Below, in pieces: positions 19,496 to 26,395 of a DNA stretch of 64,000 nt; position 1 is the stretch's first letter; each line of letters starts with the position of its first letter. The position numbers and the translations under genes were made by a program. Under the pieces are notes generated by a model. The model searched no databases. It saw only the letters and a program-made list of their open reading frames with translations, and was not told the DNA's origin. The stretch comes from Nannocystis exedens (GTDB lineage: Bacteria; Myxococcota_A; Polyangia; Nannocystales; Nannocystaceae), in contig NZ_NETK01000001.1 in assembly GCF_002343915.1 (NCBI RefSeq), positions 5,904,001 to 5,968,000 of the forward strand, given 5' to 3'.

Positions 19496-20593
19496 ATGCA
19501 TTCGCCTAATTACTTGTCGCTGTCCCTCGCCGCCCTGTTCGCGAACCTGCTGTCCGGCTGCTTCACCACCGGCAACTGCAAAGGCCTGGAGAATACGCAG
19601 GAGGTCGAGCTGACCCCCGAGGACTGGGCCGCGTTTCAGATGAACCAACCCAGCTACGCGGAGGACGTGCCGAATCCGACGACATCCGCCGGCACGAGCA
19701 CGACCGACGCCGACGGCAGCACGACGGACGCGAGCACCGGCACGACCGACGCGCACGCGAGCACGACCGACGGCAGCACGACCGACGCGAGCACGACGGG
19801 CGGTGAGATGTTGTCCGAGGCCGTTGCCTGCGCGCTGGTGTGCAAGTATCGGGTCGACGAGTACGGCGATCTGCTCGGCTGCGAGGTCAGCGTCGAGGCG
19901 ACGAAGGTGGTCGTCGCATGCACGTATCCGGCCTACTGCGAGGGTCGGCGCCACGCCTGCGTGACCTCGCGCGGGGAGCGGGCCGAGGCCGATCCGGCCG
20001 GGGCCTGGCTGGCGCGCGCGGCTCACGACGAAGCCGCCTCGGTGTTCGCGTTCCGCTCGCTCGCGCGCGAGCTGGCGGCCTGGGGCGCCCCGGCCGAGCT
20101 GCTGGCGCGCATCGACGCCGCCGCGGCCGACGAGGTGCGCCACGCCGAGGTGGTGGCGAACGCGGCCCGGGCTCGCGGCGCCGAGGTCACGCCGCCGACG
20201 CACGCGGCCGTGGCGGTGCGCGAGCTGCGGGCGATCGCGGTCGAGAACGCGGTCGAGGGCTGCGTGCGCGAGACGTGGGCCGCGCTGTCGGCCGCGCACC
20301 AGGCCCGCTTCGCCGCCGAGCCCGAGCTGCGGGCGATGTACGCTGAGATCGCCGCCGACGAGGCGCGCCACGCCGAGCTGGCGTGGGCGATCGACGCCTG
20401 GCTCATGGGACAGCTCGATGCCGCGGGCCGCGACGCGGTCGCGACCGCCCGCCGCGCCGCGATCGCCGAGCTGCGCGCGTCGCTGGCCGGCCTGGAGGAG
20501 CCGGCGCTGCGGACCCTCGGCCTGCCGGCCGCCGCCACCGCCGTCCGCCTGTGCGGCGAGCTCGACGCGGCGCTGTGGTCCCGGGCAGCCTGA
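19496..20593 (+). CDS. Ferritin-like di-iron domain lipoprotein
   Basis: A 365-residue lipoprotein: signal with lipobox LLSGC (Cys22), then an acidic Thr/Ser/Asp-rich linker (about residues 60-105) made of TTD and STTD repeats. A short Cys-containing region (about 110-155) and an all-helical domain (about 165-365) follow. The helical domain has two Glu-x-x-His motifs, DEVRHAE and DEARHAE, and two lone carboxylates in HDEAASVFAF and ENAVEGCVRE. That E/ExxH-E/ExxH pattern is the ligand set of ferritin-like di-iron four-helix bundles. Substrate is unknown; iron storage, redox or oxygenase chemistry on the cell surface are possibilities. ATG 19496 chosen over 19460 because the lipoprotein signal begins there. 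Confidence 0.75.
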   Translation: MHSPNYLSLSLAALFANLLSGCFTTGNCKGLENTQEVELTPEDWAAFQMNQPSYAEDVPNPTTSAGTSTTDADGSTTDASTGTTDAHASTTDGSTTDASTTGGEMLSEAVACALVCKYRVDEYGDLLGCEVSVEATKVVVACTYPAYCEGRRHACVTSRGERAEADPAGAWLARAAHDEAASVFAFRSLARELAAWGAPAELLARIDAAAADEVRHAEVVANAARARGAEVTPPTHAAVAVRELRAIAVENAVEGCVRETWAALSAAHQARFAAEPELRAMYAEIAADEARHAELAWAIDAWLMGQLDAAGRDAVATARRAAIAELRASLAGLEEPALRTLGLPAAATAVRLCGELDAALWSRAA

Positions 20594-20696
20594 AGCCCGC
20601 GCCGGGAGCGGGCGTGCGAGCCGAGCGCGGGAGGCGGTCGCCCTCGCACGGGTCAGGGCCAGGGAGGTGTGAGGCGAGCGCGACGGACTCGCCGCC

Positions 20697-20893
20697 GACC
20701 TCGCTCGCGCCAGGGCGCTCGGGCCGGTGACCACGACGGAAGTCCCGCCGACCTCGCTCGCGCCAGGCGCTCGGGCCGGCGACCACGCCGGAGGTCACCG
20801 AGCTCGCTCGCGCCAGGCGCCCAGGCCGGCGACCACGCCGGAGGTCACTGACCTCGCTCGCGCCAGTTGCTCGGGCCGGCGACCACGACGGCA
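20697..20893. repeat. Tandem repeat, four units of 50-53 bases
   Basis: Units start at 20697, 20750, 20800 and 20850 with GACCTCGCTCGCGCCAG (or GAGCTC...), then GCGCTCGGGCCGG, then CGACCACGACGG or CGACCACGCCGG and AGGTCAC. The periods are 53, 50 and 50 bases, and each unit contains a GGCCGGCG-type dyad. Not coding. Confidence 0.75.
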
Positions 20894-20942
20894 GGCTTTG
20901 TGCCTCTCGCGCGCGAGTTCTTCGGCGGGGAGGAACAGGCGC

Positions 20943-20999
20943 CGAAGGACATGCCCGATCGGGCATGACGCAAGGGACATGCCCTCGCGGACATGCCCC
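20943..20999. repeat. Palindromic repeat cluster before the RRM gene end
   Basis: Contains the perfect 18-base palindrome CATGCCCGATCGGGCATG (20950-20967) and GGGACATGCCC-TCGC-GGACATGCCCC (20974-20999). It lies just past the stop codon of the minus-strand RRM gene and may terminate it. Confidence 0.7.
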
Positions 21000-21004
21000 G
21001 TATT

Positions 21005-21247
21005 TCAGATGGCGAACTCGACGCGCAGGCGGTGGCCGGCGAAGGTCGAGCCGTCGAGGGCGCGGCGGGCGCCGTGGGCGGAGGCTTCGTCGGCGAAGGT
21101 GACGTAGGCGATGACGAGCTCGCGGCGGGGGATCAGGCGGACGTCCTGGATGACGCCGAAGCTGGCCCAGGCCTCGCGCAGCGCTTCCGGGGAGGCCGAG
21201 GGGGGCAAGCCTCCGACGTAGAGCGTGCGGGTCTTGGGCGCGGGCAT
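21005..21247 (-). CDS. Single-RRM RNA-binding protein
   Basis: An 80-residue protein consisting of one RNA recognition motif: RNP2 as TLYVGGLP (8-15), RNP1-like LVIAYVTFAD (44-53, with the aromatic residue at the usual place), and a final GHRLRVEFAI strand. Bacterial RRM proteins of this size are common in cyanobacteria and some Proteobacteria and Myxococcota and bind single-stranded RNA; the targets are unknown. It starts 3 bases after plsY ends, so the two genes are probably cotranscribed. Confidence 0.88.
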   Translation of the reverse strand: MPAPKTRTLYVGGLPPSASPEALREAWASFGVIQDVRLIPRRELVIAYVTFADEASAHGARRALDGSTFAGHRLRVEFAI

Positions 21248-21250
21248 GAG

Positions 21251-21847
21251 TCAGGAGGAGGCTTTGCGCGAGCGGGCCAGCTCGCGGAGGTTGCCGCGGT
21301 GGCGGACCCAGATGAGGGCGGCGATCGCGACGACCAACCCTTTGTAGGCCGGCGGCGCGTCCGTGATCAAGATGTGGAGCGCGGCGGCGTTGACGGCGGT
21401 CAGCGAGCCGATCGCCGACACGCGGGTGAGGGCGAGGGTCTGCACGTAGATGACCGCGGCCAGGAGACCGGCGAGCGGCAGCAGGGCGGAGAAGACCCCG
21501 AGCGCGCAGGCGACCCCCTTGCCGCCGCGGAACCCGAGGTAGACGGGGAAGATGTGGCCGAGGGTCGCCGCCAGACCGACCCAGGCGAGTGCCGACGGCG
21601 CGTCCGGCAGGTCGCCGAGGCTGGATTCCATGGCCATGCGGACCGGGAGGTAGGCCTTGAGGACGTCGAGCACGAACACGACGAGGCCCCACTTGGCGCC
21701 GAGCACTCGCGACGCATTGGTCGCGCCGATGTTGCCGGAGCCGAGCTGGCGGATGTCGACCCCGCGCAAATATCCGACCACCACGCCCATGGGGATCGCC
21801 GCGATGAGGTAGGCGAAGAGACACCACCCGAAGACGCTCAGAGCCAT
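21251..21847 (-). CDS. plsY: Acyl-phosphate glycerol-3-phosphate acyltransferase
   Basis: Integral inner-membrane enzyme that acylates glycerol-3-phosphate from acyl-phosphate, the first acylation of phospholipid synthesis. The 198 residues have about six hydrophobic segments and the PlsY motifs GSGNIGATN (36-44), GFRGGKGVA (105-113) and, near the end, IWVRHRGNLREL. A GATATGCT box lies 9 bases before the ATG and no Shine-Dalgarno is seen, so a leaderless transcript is likely. The tail is Lys/Ser-rich. Confidence 0.95.
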   Translation of the reverse strand: MALSVFGWCLFAYLIAAIPMGVVVGYLRGVDIRQLGSGNIGATNASRVLGAKWGLVVFVLDVLKAYLPVRMAMESSLGDLPDAPSALAWVGLAATLGHIFPVYLGFRGGKGVACALGVFSALLPLAGLLAAVIYVQTLALTRVSAIGSLTAVNAAALHILITDAPPAYKGLVVAIAALIWVRHRGNLRELARSRKASS

Positions 21848-22038
21848 GACGCGCCCAGCATATCCGCTCTCCGTCGCGCCGTTCCAGTGCCGCGGTCCGA
21901 AGGCACGTCGAGCAGCCCGGCGCCGACGAGCCGGCGAGGCGCACGTCGGGCCCACGAGCGAGCGACCGCGATCGCAGCGAGACCCGCCCCGGCTGCACCG
22001 GTGCCGCGATGGCGGCCCGCGCGCCTTCGTCGTCGGCG

Positions 22039-22764
22039 TCAGCCGGACGGCGCAGGGCCGTCCCCGGCAGCGGCGGCCTGGGCGCGGGCGGCCTTCTCGT
22101 CGAGGCCGCTGCGGCCCATGCGACGCGCGAGCTCGGCGGCGACGTCGGTCAGCGGGACGTCGCGGTGGGCCAGGCCGACGAGGGCGTGGAACAGCAGGTC
22201 GGCGGCCTCGCGGGCGATGTGGCCGCGGTCGTCCTCGGCCAGCGCCTCGGCCAGCTCGCCGGCCTCCTCGTGCAGCTTGGCGGCGATCTTCGGCACGCCC
22301 GCGACCATGAGGTCGCGGACGTAGCTCTTGCCGTCGCGGTTCGTCATCCCGCGCCCGGCCCTGCGCTCGCAGATCTCGGCGAACAGCTGCTCGAACACCG
22401 CGCTCGGCCGCGCCGCCGCCGGCTCGCCGACCGGACGGAAGAAGCAGCTCGGCGCGCCGGTGTGGCAGGTCGGCCCGCGCGGCGCGGCCCGGACCAGCAG
22501 CGCGTCGGCGTCGCAGTCGACGTGGAGCCCGCGCAGCTCGAGCGTGTGCCCCGAGGTCTCGCCCTTCTCCCACAGCTGCTGGCGGCTGCGGCTCCAGAAC
22601 GTCACGCGCCCGCTCGCCAGCGTGCGCGCCAGCGCCTCGGCGTTCATGTAGCCGAGCATCAGCACCTCGCCGCTGTCGACGTGCTGGACCACCGCGGCGA
22701 CCAGGCCGTCCGGGCCGGGCGTCAGCGCCGACCACAGCGCGGCTGAATCTGTCGGGAGGGACAT
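22039..22764 (-). CDS. hisIE: Bifunctional phosphoribosyl-AMP cyclohydrolase / phosphoribosyl-ATP pyrophosphatase
   Basis: Catalyses the second and third steps of histidine synthesis. The HisI half (about 1-125) has VLMLGYMNAEAL, VTFWSRSRQQLWEKGETSGH and the metal-binding HVDCDADALLV and GPTCHTG motifs. The HisE half (about 130-220) has VRDLMVAGVPKIAAKLHEEAGELAEA and an HIAREAADLLFHALV metal-binding helix. The first in-frame ATG is at 22806, but the extra 14 residues overlap a palindromic repeat, so 22764 (MSLPTDS) is preferred. It is the last gene of the hisH-A-F-IE operon. Confidence 0.92.
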   Translation of the reverse strand: MSLPTDSAALWSALTPGPDGLVAAVVQHVDSGEVLMLGYMNAEALARTLASGRVTFWSRSRQQLWEKGETSGHTLELRGLHVDCDADALLVRAAPRGPTCHTGAPSCFFRPVGEPAAARPSAVFEQLFAEICERRAGRGMTNRDGKSYVRDLMVAGVPKIAAKLHEEAGELAEALAEDDRGHIAREAADLLFHALVGLAHRDVPLTDVAAELARRMGRSGLDEKAARAQAAAAGDGPAPSG

Positions 22765-22830
22765 GTCCGGATGGCCAGGAACGTGAGGGCAGGAGCGTTC
22801 GGACATGCCCGAATGCGCATGTCCGTTCGG
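22750..22830. repeat. Palindromic repeat cluster at the hisF/hisIE junction
   Basis: GGGACATGTCCGGATGGCCAGG near 22758-22779 and GGACATGCCC-GAATGC-GCATGTCC near 22802-22825. The cluster fills the intergenic gap between hisF and hisIE and overlaps the possible 5' extension of hisIE. Confidence 0.7.
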
Positions 22831-23646
22831 TCAGCCGGTGATGAGCACCCCGCGCGGGGCCTCGTGCGGGCGGACCGGGATGCCGTGTTCGGCGAGGTAG
22901 TGCTTGGCCTGGGCGATGGTGTAGAGGCCGAAGTGGAAGATCGAGGCGGCGAGCGCGGCGTCGGCGGCGCCCTCCTTGGGGTCGAGGCCCTGGCGCAGGT
23001 GCTCGAGCGAGCCGACGCCGCCGGAGGCGATCACCGGGATCGGCACGCGCTTGCTGACGGCGCGGGTGATCGCCAGGTCGTAGCCGTCGCGGGTCCCGTC
23101 CTTGTCCATCGAGGTCAGCAAGATCTCCCCCGCGCCGAGCGCGGCGGCCTGCTCGCACCACGACAGCGCCTCGAGGCCCGTCGAGCGGGTGCCGCCGTGG
23201 ATCACGACCTCGTACAGCGGCTCGGTCTCGCCGGGCAGCGGCTTCAGCTGGCGCACGTCGACGGCGACGACGATGCACTGGCTGCCGTAGCGGTCGGCGA
23301 GCTGGCGGATGAGGAGCGGGTTGGCGACGGCGGCGCTGTTGACGGCGACCTTGTCGGCGCCGGCGGCCAGCAGGCGGCGGACGTCGGCCTCGCGCCGGAC
23401 CCCGCCGCCGACGGTCAGCGGCGTGAAGATCTGCCCGGCCACGCGGCGGACCACGTCGACGAAGGTGTCACGCCCCTCGGTGGTCGCGGTGATGTCGAGG
23501 AGGCACAGCTCGTCGGCGCCCTGCGTGTCGTAGGCGCGCGCGGCCTCGACGGGGTCGCCCGTGTCGCGCAGGTTGGCGAAATGGACGCCCTTGACGACCC
23601 GGCCGTTCTTGATATCGAGGCAGGGGATCACACGGCGCTTCAACAT
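22831..23646 (-). CDS. hisF: Imidazole glycerol phosphate synthase, cyclase subunit
   Basis: With HisH it makes imidazole-glycerol phosphate and AICAR. It is a 271-residue TIM barrel with catalytic Asp11 in RVIPCLDIKNGRVVKG, LLDITAT, VGGGVR, the second catalytic Asp in VVAVDVR, and SMDKDGTRDGYDL and ASGGVGSLEHL. It is slightly long because of an insertion (RQLKPLPGETEPLYEVV) after VAVDV. It overlaps hisA by 7 bases. Confidence 0.96.
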   Translation of the reverse strand: MLKRRVIPCLDIKNGRVVKGVHFANLRDTGDPVEAARAYDTQGADELCLLDITATTEGRDTFVDVVRRVAGQIFTPLTVGGGVRREADVRRLLAAGADKVAVNSAAVANPLLIRQLADRYGSQCIVVAVDVRQLKPLPGETEPLYEVVIHGGTRSTGLEALSWCEQAAALGAGEILLTSMDKDGTRDGYDLAITRAVSKRVPIPVIASGGVGSLEHLRQGLDPKEGAADAALAASIFHFGLYTIAQAKHYLAEHGIPVRPHEAPRGVLITG

Positions 23647-24362
23647 CGAGCGAGGGCCTCCTCCAACGTAAAGCTACCTTCGTAGAGCGCGCGCCCGAGG
23701 ACCACCGCGCGCACGTCGGCGGCGCGCAGGGCGTCGAGGTCGGCGAGCGAGCCGACGCCGCCGCTGGCGATCACGAGGACGCTGGGGACGGCGCGTTGCA
23801 GGCTGATGGTGGCGTCGACGGCCGGCCCGCACTGCAGGCCGTCGCGGGCGATGTCGGTGTGCAGCAGCGCCGCGGCGCCCCAGATCGCCGCGGTCTTGGC
23901 CAGCGCCAGCGCGGGGACGGTGGTCGGCTCCTGCCAGCCGGCGAGGGCGACCAGGCCGTCGCGGGCGTCGATGGCGACGATGATGCGGCCGGGGTATCGG
24001 CGGCACAGCAGCGACACCGCGTCGGGGTCGCGGACCGCGAGGGTGCCGACGACGACGTAGTCGGCGCCGGTGTCGAGCACGGCGGTGACGGCGGCCGCGT
24101 CGCGCAGGCCGCCGCCGACCTCGACCTCGGCGCCGCCCTCGTGGGCGACGCGGACGAGCTCACGGACGAGGTCGGTCTGGACCGGGCGGCCGGCGAAGGC
24201 GCCGTCGAGGTCGACGATGTGGACCCGCCGCGCCCCGGCGGCGAGGAAGTCGCGCAGCGCCGCGGCCGGGTCGTCGGCGTAGACCGTGGCCCGCCGCGGG
24301 TCGCCCTCCTGCAGGCGCACCGCCTTGCCGCCCATCAGGTCGATGGCGGGGATCGCCAGCAT
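23640..24362 (-). CDS. hisA: Phosphoribosylformimino-5-aminoimidazole carboxamide ribotide isomerase
   Basis: Amadori isomerisation of ProFAR to PRFAR in histidine synthesis. A 240-residue TIM barrel with catalytic Asp8 (LAIPAIDLMGGKAVRL), VDLDGAFAG, VGGGLR, a second acid in TDIARDGL (about 170-174) and IASGGVGSLADL. The ATG shares one base with the hisH stop (TGATG), and its 3' end overlaps hisF, so translation of the operon is tightly coupled. Confidence 0.96.
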   Translation of the reverse strand: MLAIPAIDLMGGKAVRLQEGDPRRATVYADDPAAALRDFLAAGARRVHIVDLDGAFAGRPVQTDLVRELVRVAHEGGAEVEVGGGLRDAAAVTAVLDTGADYVVVGTLAVRDPDAVSLLCRRYPGRIIVAIDARDGLVALAGWQEPTTVPALALAKTAAIWGAAALLHTDIARDGLQCGPAVDATISLQRAVPSVLVIASGGVGSLADLDALRAADVRAVVLGRALYEGSFTLEEALARC

Positions 24363-24982
24363 CAGGCGCGGCCTCCGAGGATGAAGCTGCGGAGGAACCG
24401 AAGCCCCGACCACTGGCTCTTCTCGGGGTGGAACTGACAGCCGAACACGTTGCCGCGGGCGATCGTGGCCGGGAATTCGACGCTGCCGTAGCGACACCAC
24501 CACATCACGAGGCTGGGGTCGGTGGTCTCGACGTAGTAACTGTGGGCGAAGTAGAAGTGCTCGCCGGTCGGCTGGACGTCGCTCCAGCCCATGTGGGGGA
24601 TCTTCAGGCGCGAGGCGTCGGGCTCGTCGCCGGCCCGCATGTCGGCCGGGAACCGGCGCACGCGCCCCGGCAGCACCTTGAGGCCGTCGGAGCCGCCGCC
24701 CTCCTCGCTGTGCTCGAACAGCAGCTGCATGCCGAGGCAGATGCCGAGGAACGGGTCGCCGCGCTCGATGACCATGCGCAGGGCCGCGCCCATGGCCCCG
24801 TCGACCAGCCCCCGCGTGGTCGGCCCGAACGAGCCCTGGCCGGGGAAGACCACCATGCGCGCGGTGGCGACGCGGTCGGGGTCGCTGGAGACGATCACCG
24901 AGGCGCCTACCTGGATGAGCGCGTGTTCGACGCTGTCCAGGTTCCCGAGCTGACTGTCGACCAGGATGACTTCGCGCGGCAT
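24362..24982 (-). CDS. hisH: Imidazole glycerol phosphate synthase, glutaminase subunit
   Basis: Supplies ammonia to HisF from glutamine. About 206 residues of class I glutamine amidotransferase: VILVDSQLGNLDSV at the N-terminus, FPGQGSFG oxyanion segment, nucleophile Cys in LGICLGMQLLFE, and the His-x-Glu pair in FGCQFHPEKSQWSG. The start at 24982 (MPREVILVDS) is chosen because the 37 extra residues from 25093 are not family-like. A TGTGATAAA extended -10-like box lies about 20-30 bases upstream. First gene of the his operon; hisB, hisC and hisD are not in the window. Confidence 0.95.
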   Translation of the reverse strand: MPREVILVDSQLGNLDSVEHALIQVGASVIVSSDPDRVATARMVVFPGQGSFGPTTRGLVDGAMGAALRMVIERGDPFLGICLGMQLLFEHSEEGGGSDGLKVLPGRVRRFPADMRAGDEPDASRLKIPHMGWSDVQPTGEHFYFAHSYYVETTDPSLVMWWCRYGSVEFPATIARGNVFGCQFHPEKSQWSGLRFLRSFILGGRA

Positions 24983-25032
24983 GAGGGAACAGCGGGTTTT
25001 TATCACAGGTCCGCTCAGATCCAGCGCGGCTT

Positions 25033-25052
25033 TTACGTGACACCGTACGTAA
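25033..25052. promoter_or_regulatory. Inverted repeat between his operon and FecR-like gene (possible operator)
   Basis: TTACGT (25033-25038) and ACGTAA (25047-25052) around 8 bases, in the divergent spacer between hisH and the 25253 gene, in a locally AT-richer patch. A binding site for a dimeric regulator is possible, but nothing names the regulator. Confidence 0.35.
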
Positions 25053-25167
25053 CCGTGTACCGGGGCCGCAGCGCGAAGAACTCGAAATGTCAAGCGCCGA
25101 ATTCGTGGTCACGCGCGCTCGCACGGCGAAAGTGGGCGGGGCCGCGCGCCAAATCGGCGCTCGCGGC

Positions 25168-25183
25168 TGTCCTCGCGGACAGG
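25168..25183. repeat. Perfect 16-base palindrome CTGTCCTCGCGGACAG
   Basis: Single copy of the dispersed palindrome family in the divergent spacer upstream of the FecR-like lipoprotein gene. Confidence 0.55.
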
Positions 25184-25219
25184 AGAGCAGGCGGCCCGCG
25201 CCGAGAGGCCCGAATTTCA

Positions 25220-25228
25220 TGGTATACG
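25220..25228 (+). promoter_or_regulatory. Extended -10 box for the FecR-like lipoprotein
   Basis: TGGTATACG, a TG-N-TATAC extended -10 element, about 25 bases upstream of the ATG; GCAGGAGG (25241-25248) is the ribosome-binding site. No convincing -35 box. Confidence 0.4.
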
Positions 25229-25252
25229 CGCGTCCGACCGGCAGGAGGCACG

Positions 25253-26395
25253 ATGCGCGTCGCGGCTCGTCGAGGCATGTGGGGGGTTCCAGTGGCGCTG
25301 CTGCTGCTGCTCGCGGGCTGCGGGGAGCCGGCCACGAGCGCCGCGACGGGCCCCGCGCCGGTGGCCGATCCGCTGGCCGAGGTGGCCCTCCTGGCGGTGG
25401 CCGAGGGCAAGGTCAGCGTCCGCGACGCCCAGGGGGCCGAGACGCCCGGGCGCCCCGATCTGCCGCTCCGCCGCGGCGACACGGTGATCACCGGCCCGGG
25501 TTCGCTGGCGGTGGTGGTGCTGGCCAACGGCTACGTGATCAAGCTGGACGAGGACCAGTCGACGCCGGTCCGCGCCCTGGCCCACCTCGACGACCCACCG
25601 CCGAGCGAGAGCGTGGCCGAGCTGTTCGAGAAGGCCCTCGGCGCCGAGGCGTTCGCCCGCGTCGGCGGGGCCGACCGGCTCGAGCGGATCGCCGGCTGGA
25701 ACGCCCGCCGGGCCTCGGGCGAGACCCCGGCCCCGGTGGCCAAGGTGGACGCCCCGCCGGCCCCGGTGAAGGCCGCCGAACCCGCGCCCGCCGAGGCGGC
25801 CGACGAACCGCTCGCCGCCCCGGTGGCCGACGCCAAGCGCGGCGACCGGGCCGTCGATCTCGACGATGGCCCCCAGACCGACAGCATCGGCAAGAACAGC
25901 CGCCCGACGCCGCTGCCCGGCAAGAAGACCGAAGACGGCGGCGGGCCGGCCGACCCGGCCGCGCCCCCGCCGGCGCAGAAGCCGGTCGACAGCGAGAAGA
26001 AAAAGGAGCCGGCGAAGAAGAGCTCCGAGTCGTCGGCGCCGAGCCAGGGCGCGCCCCCGCCGGCCGGCGCGCCGGAGGCGGAGGCGTCGACGTCCGCGGC
26101 CGACCTGACCGACCTGGCCGACTCGTGGATCTTCGAGACCAGCCCCGACACCCGGGTCACGCGCACCAGCCTGCCCGAGGCCCTCGAGTCGCGGCGCAAG
26201 CCGCTGGCGCAGTGCGTGGCCGCGGCCCTGCCGGGCGTGGCCGCGCCCGAGCTGCGGCTCAAGGTGGCCGGCGGGGTCGTCAAGGAGGTCGCGCTCGGCG
26301 GCGGCAAGTCGGCCCCGGCGTGCGCCCGCGAGCTGCTGAACCAGCGCCTGGCCGGGGTGGGTGACGGCTGGGTGATCGTGCGCGTAAGGCGGTGA
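25253..26395 (+). CDS. Lipoprotein with FecR-like domain
   Basis: A 380-residue lipoprotein: LLLLLAGCGEP signal with Cys23. A FecR-like domain (about 40-115) carries AEGKVSVRDAQG, LPLRRGDTVITGPGSLAVVVLANGYVIKLDEDQS. A long Ala/Pro/Lys-rich, probably disordered segment (about 165-275) follows, then a C-terminal domain with a Cys pair (QCVAAAL, ACARELL) and repeated hydrophobic strands (LRLKVAGGVVKEVALGGG). That C-terminal pattern resembles the AgmX/PglI or TonB-like C-terminal fold. Its stop overlaps the cyclase start (TGATG), which suggests a shared signalling role at the envelope. Confidence 0.72.
   Translation: MRVAARRGMWGVPVALLLLLAGCGEPATSAATGPAPVADPLAEVALLAVAEGKVSVRDAQGAETPGRPDLPLRRGDTVITGPGSLAVVVLANGYVIKLDEDQSTPVRALAHLDDPPPSESVAELFEKALGAEAFARVGGADRLERIAGWNARRASGETPAPVAKVDAPPAPVKAAEPAPAEAADEPLAAPVADAKRGDRAVDLDDGPQTDSIGKNSRPTPLPGKKTEDGGGPADPAAPPPAQKPVDSEKKKEPAKKSSESSAPSQGAPPPAGAPEAEASTSAADLTDLADSWIFETSPDTRVTRTSLPEALESRRKPLAQCVAAALPGVAAPELRLKVAGGVVKEVALGGGKSAPACARELLNQRLAGVGDGWVIVRVRR

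Larger units (their letters stand above)
20594..21004. other. Intergenic region, repeats only
   Basis: 411 bases between convergent genes. A short GCCCGC/GCGGGC hairpin (20595-20613) follows the stop codon, then a four-copy 50-base tandem repeat, then palindromic elements. No gene is seen. Confidence 0.6.

Noticed and set aside
20697..20893. CRISPR-like array
   Set aside because: Units are contiguous 50-base tandem copies without unique spacers, and no cas genes are near.
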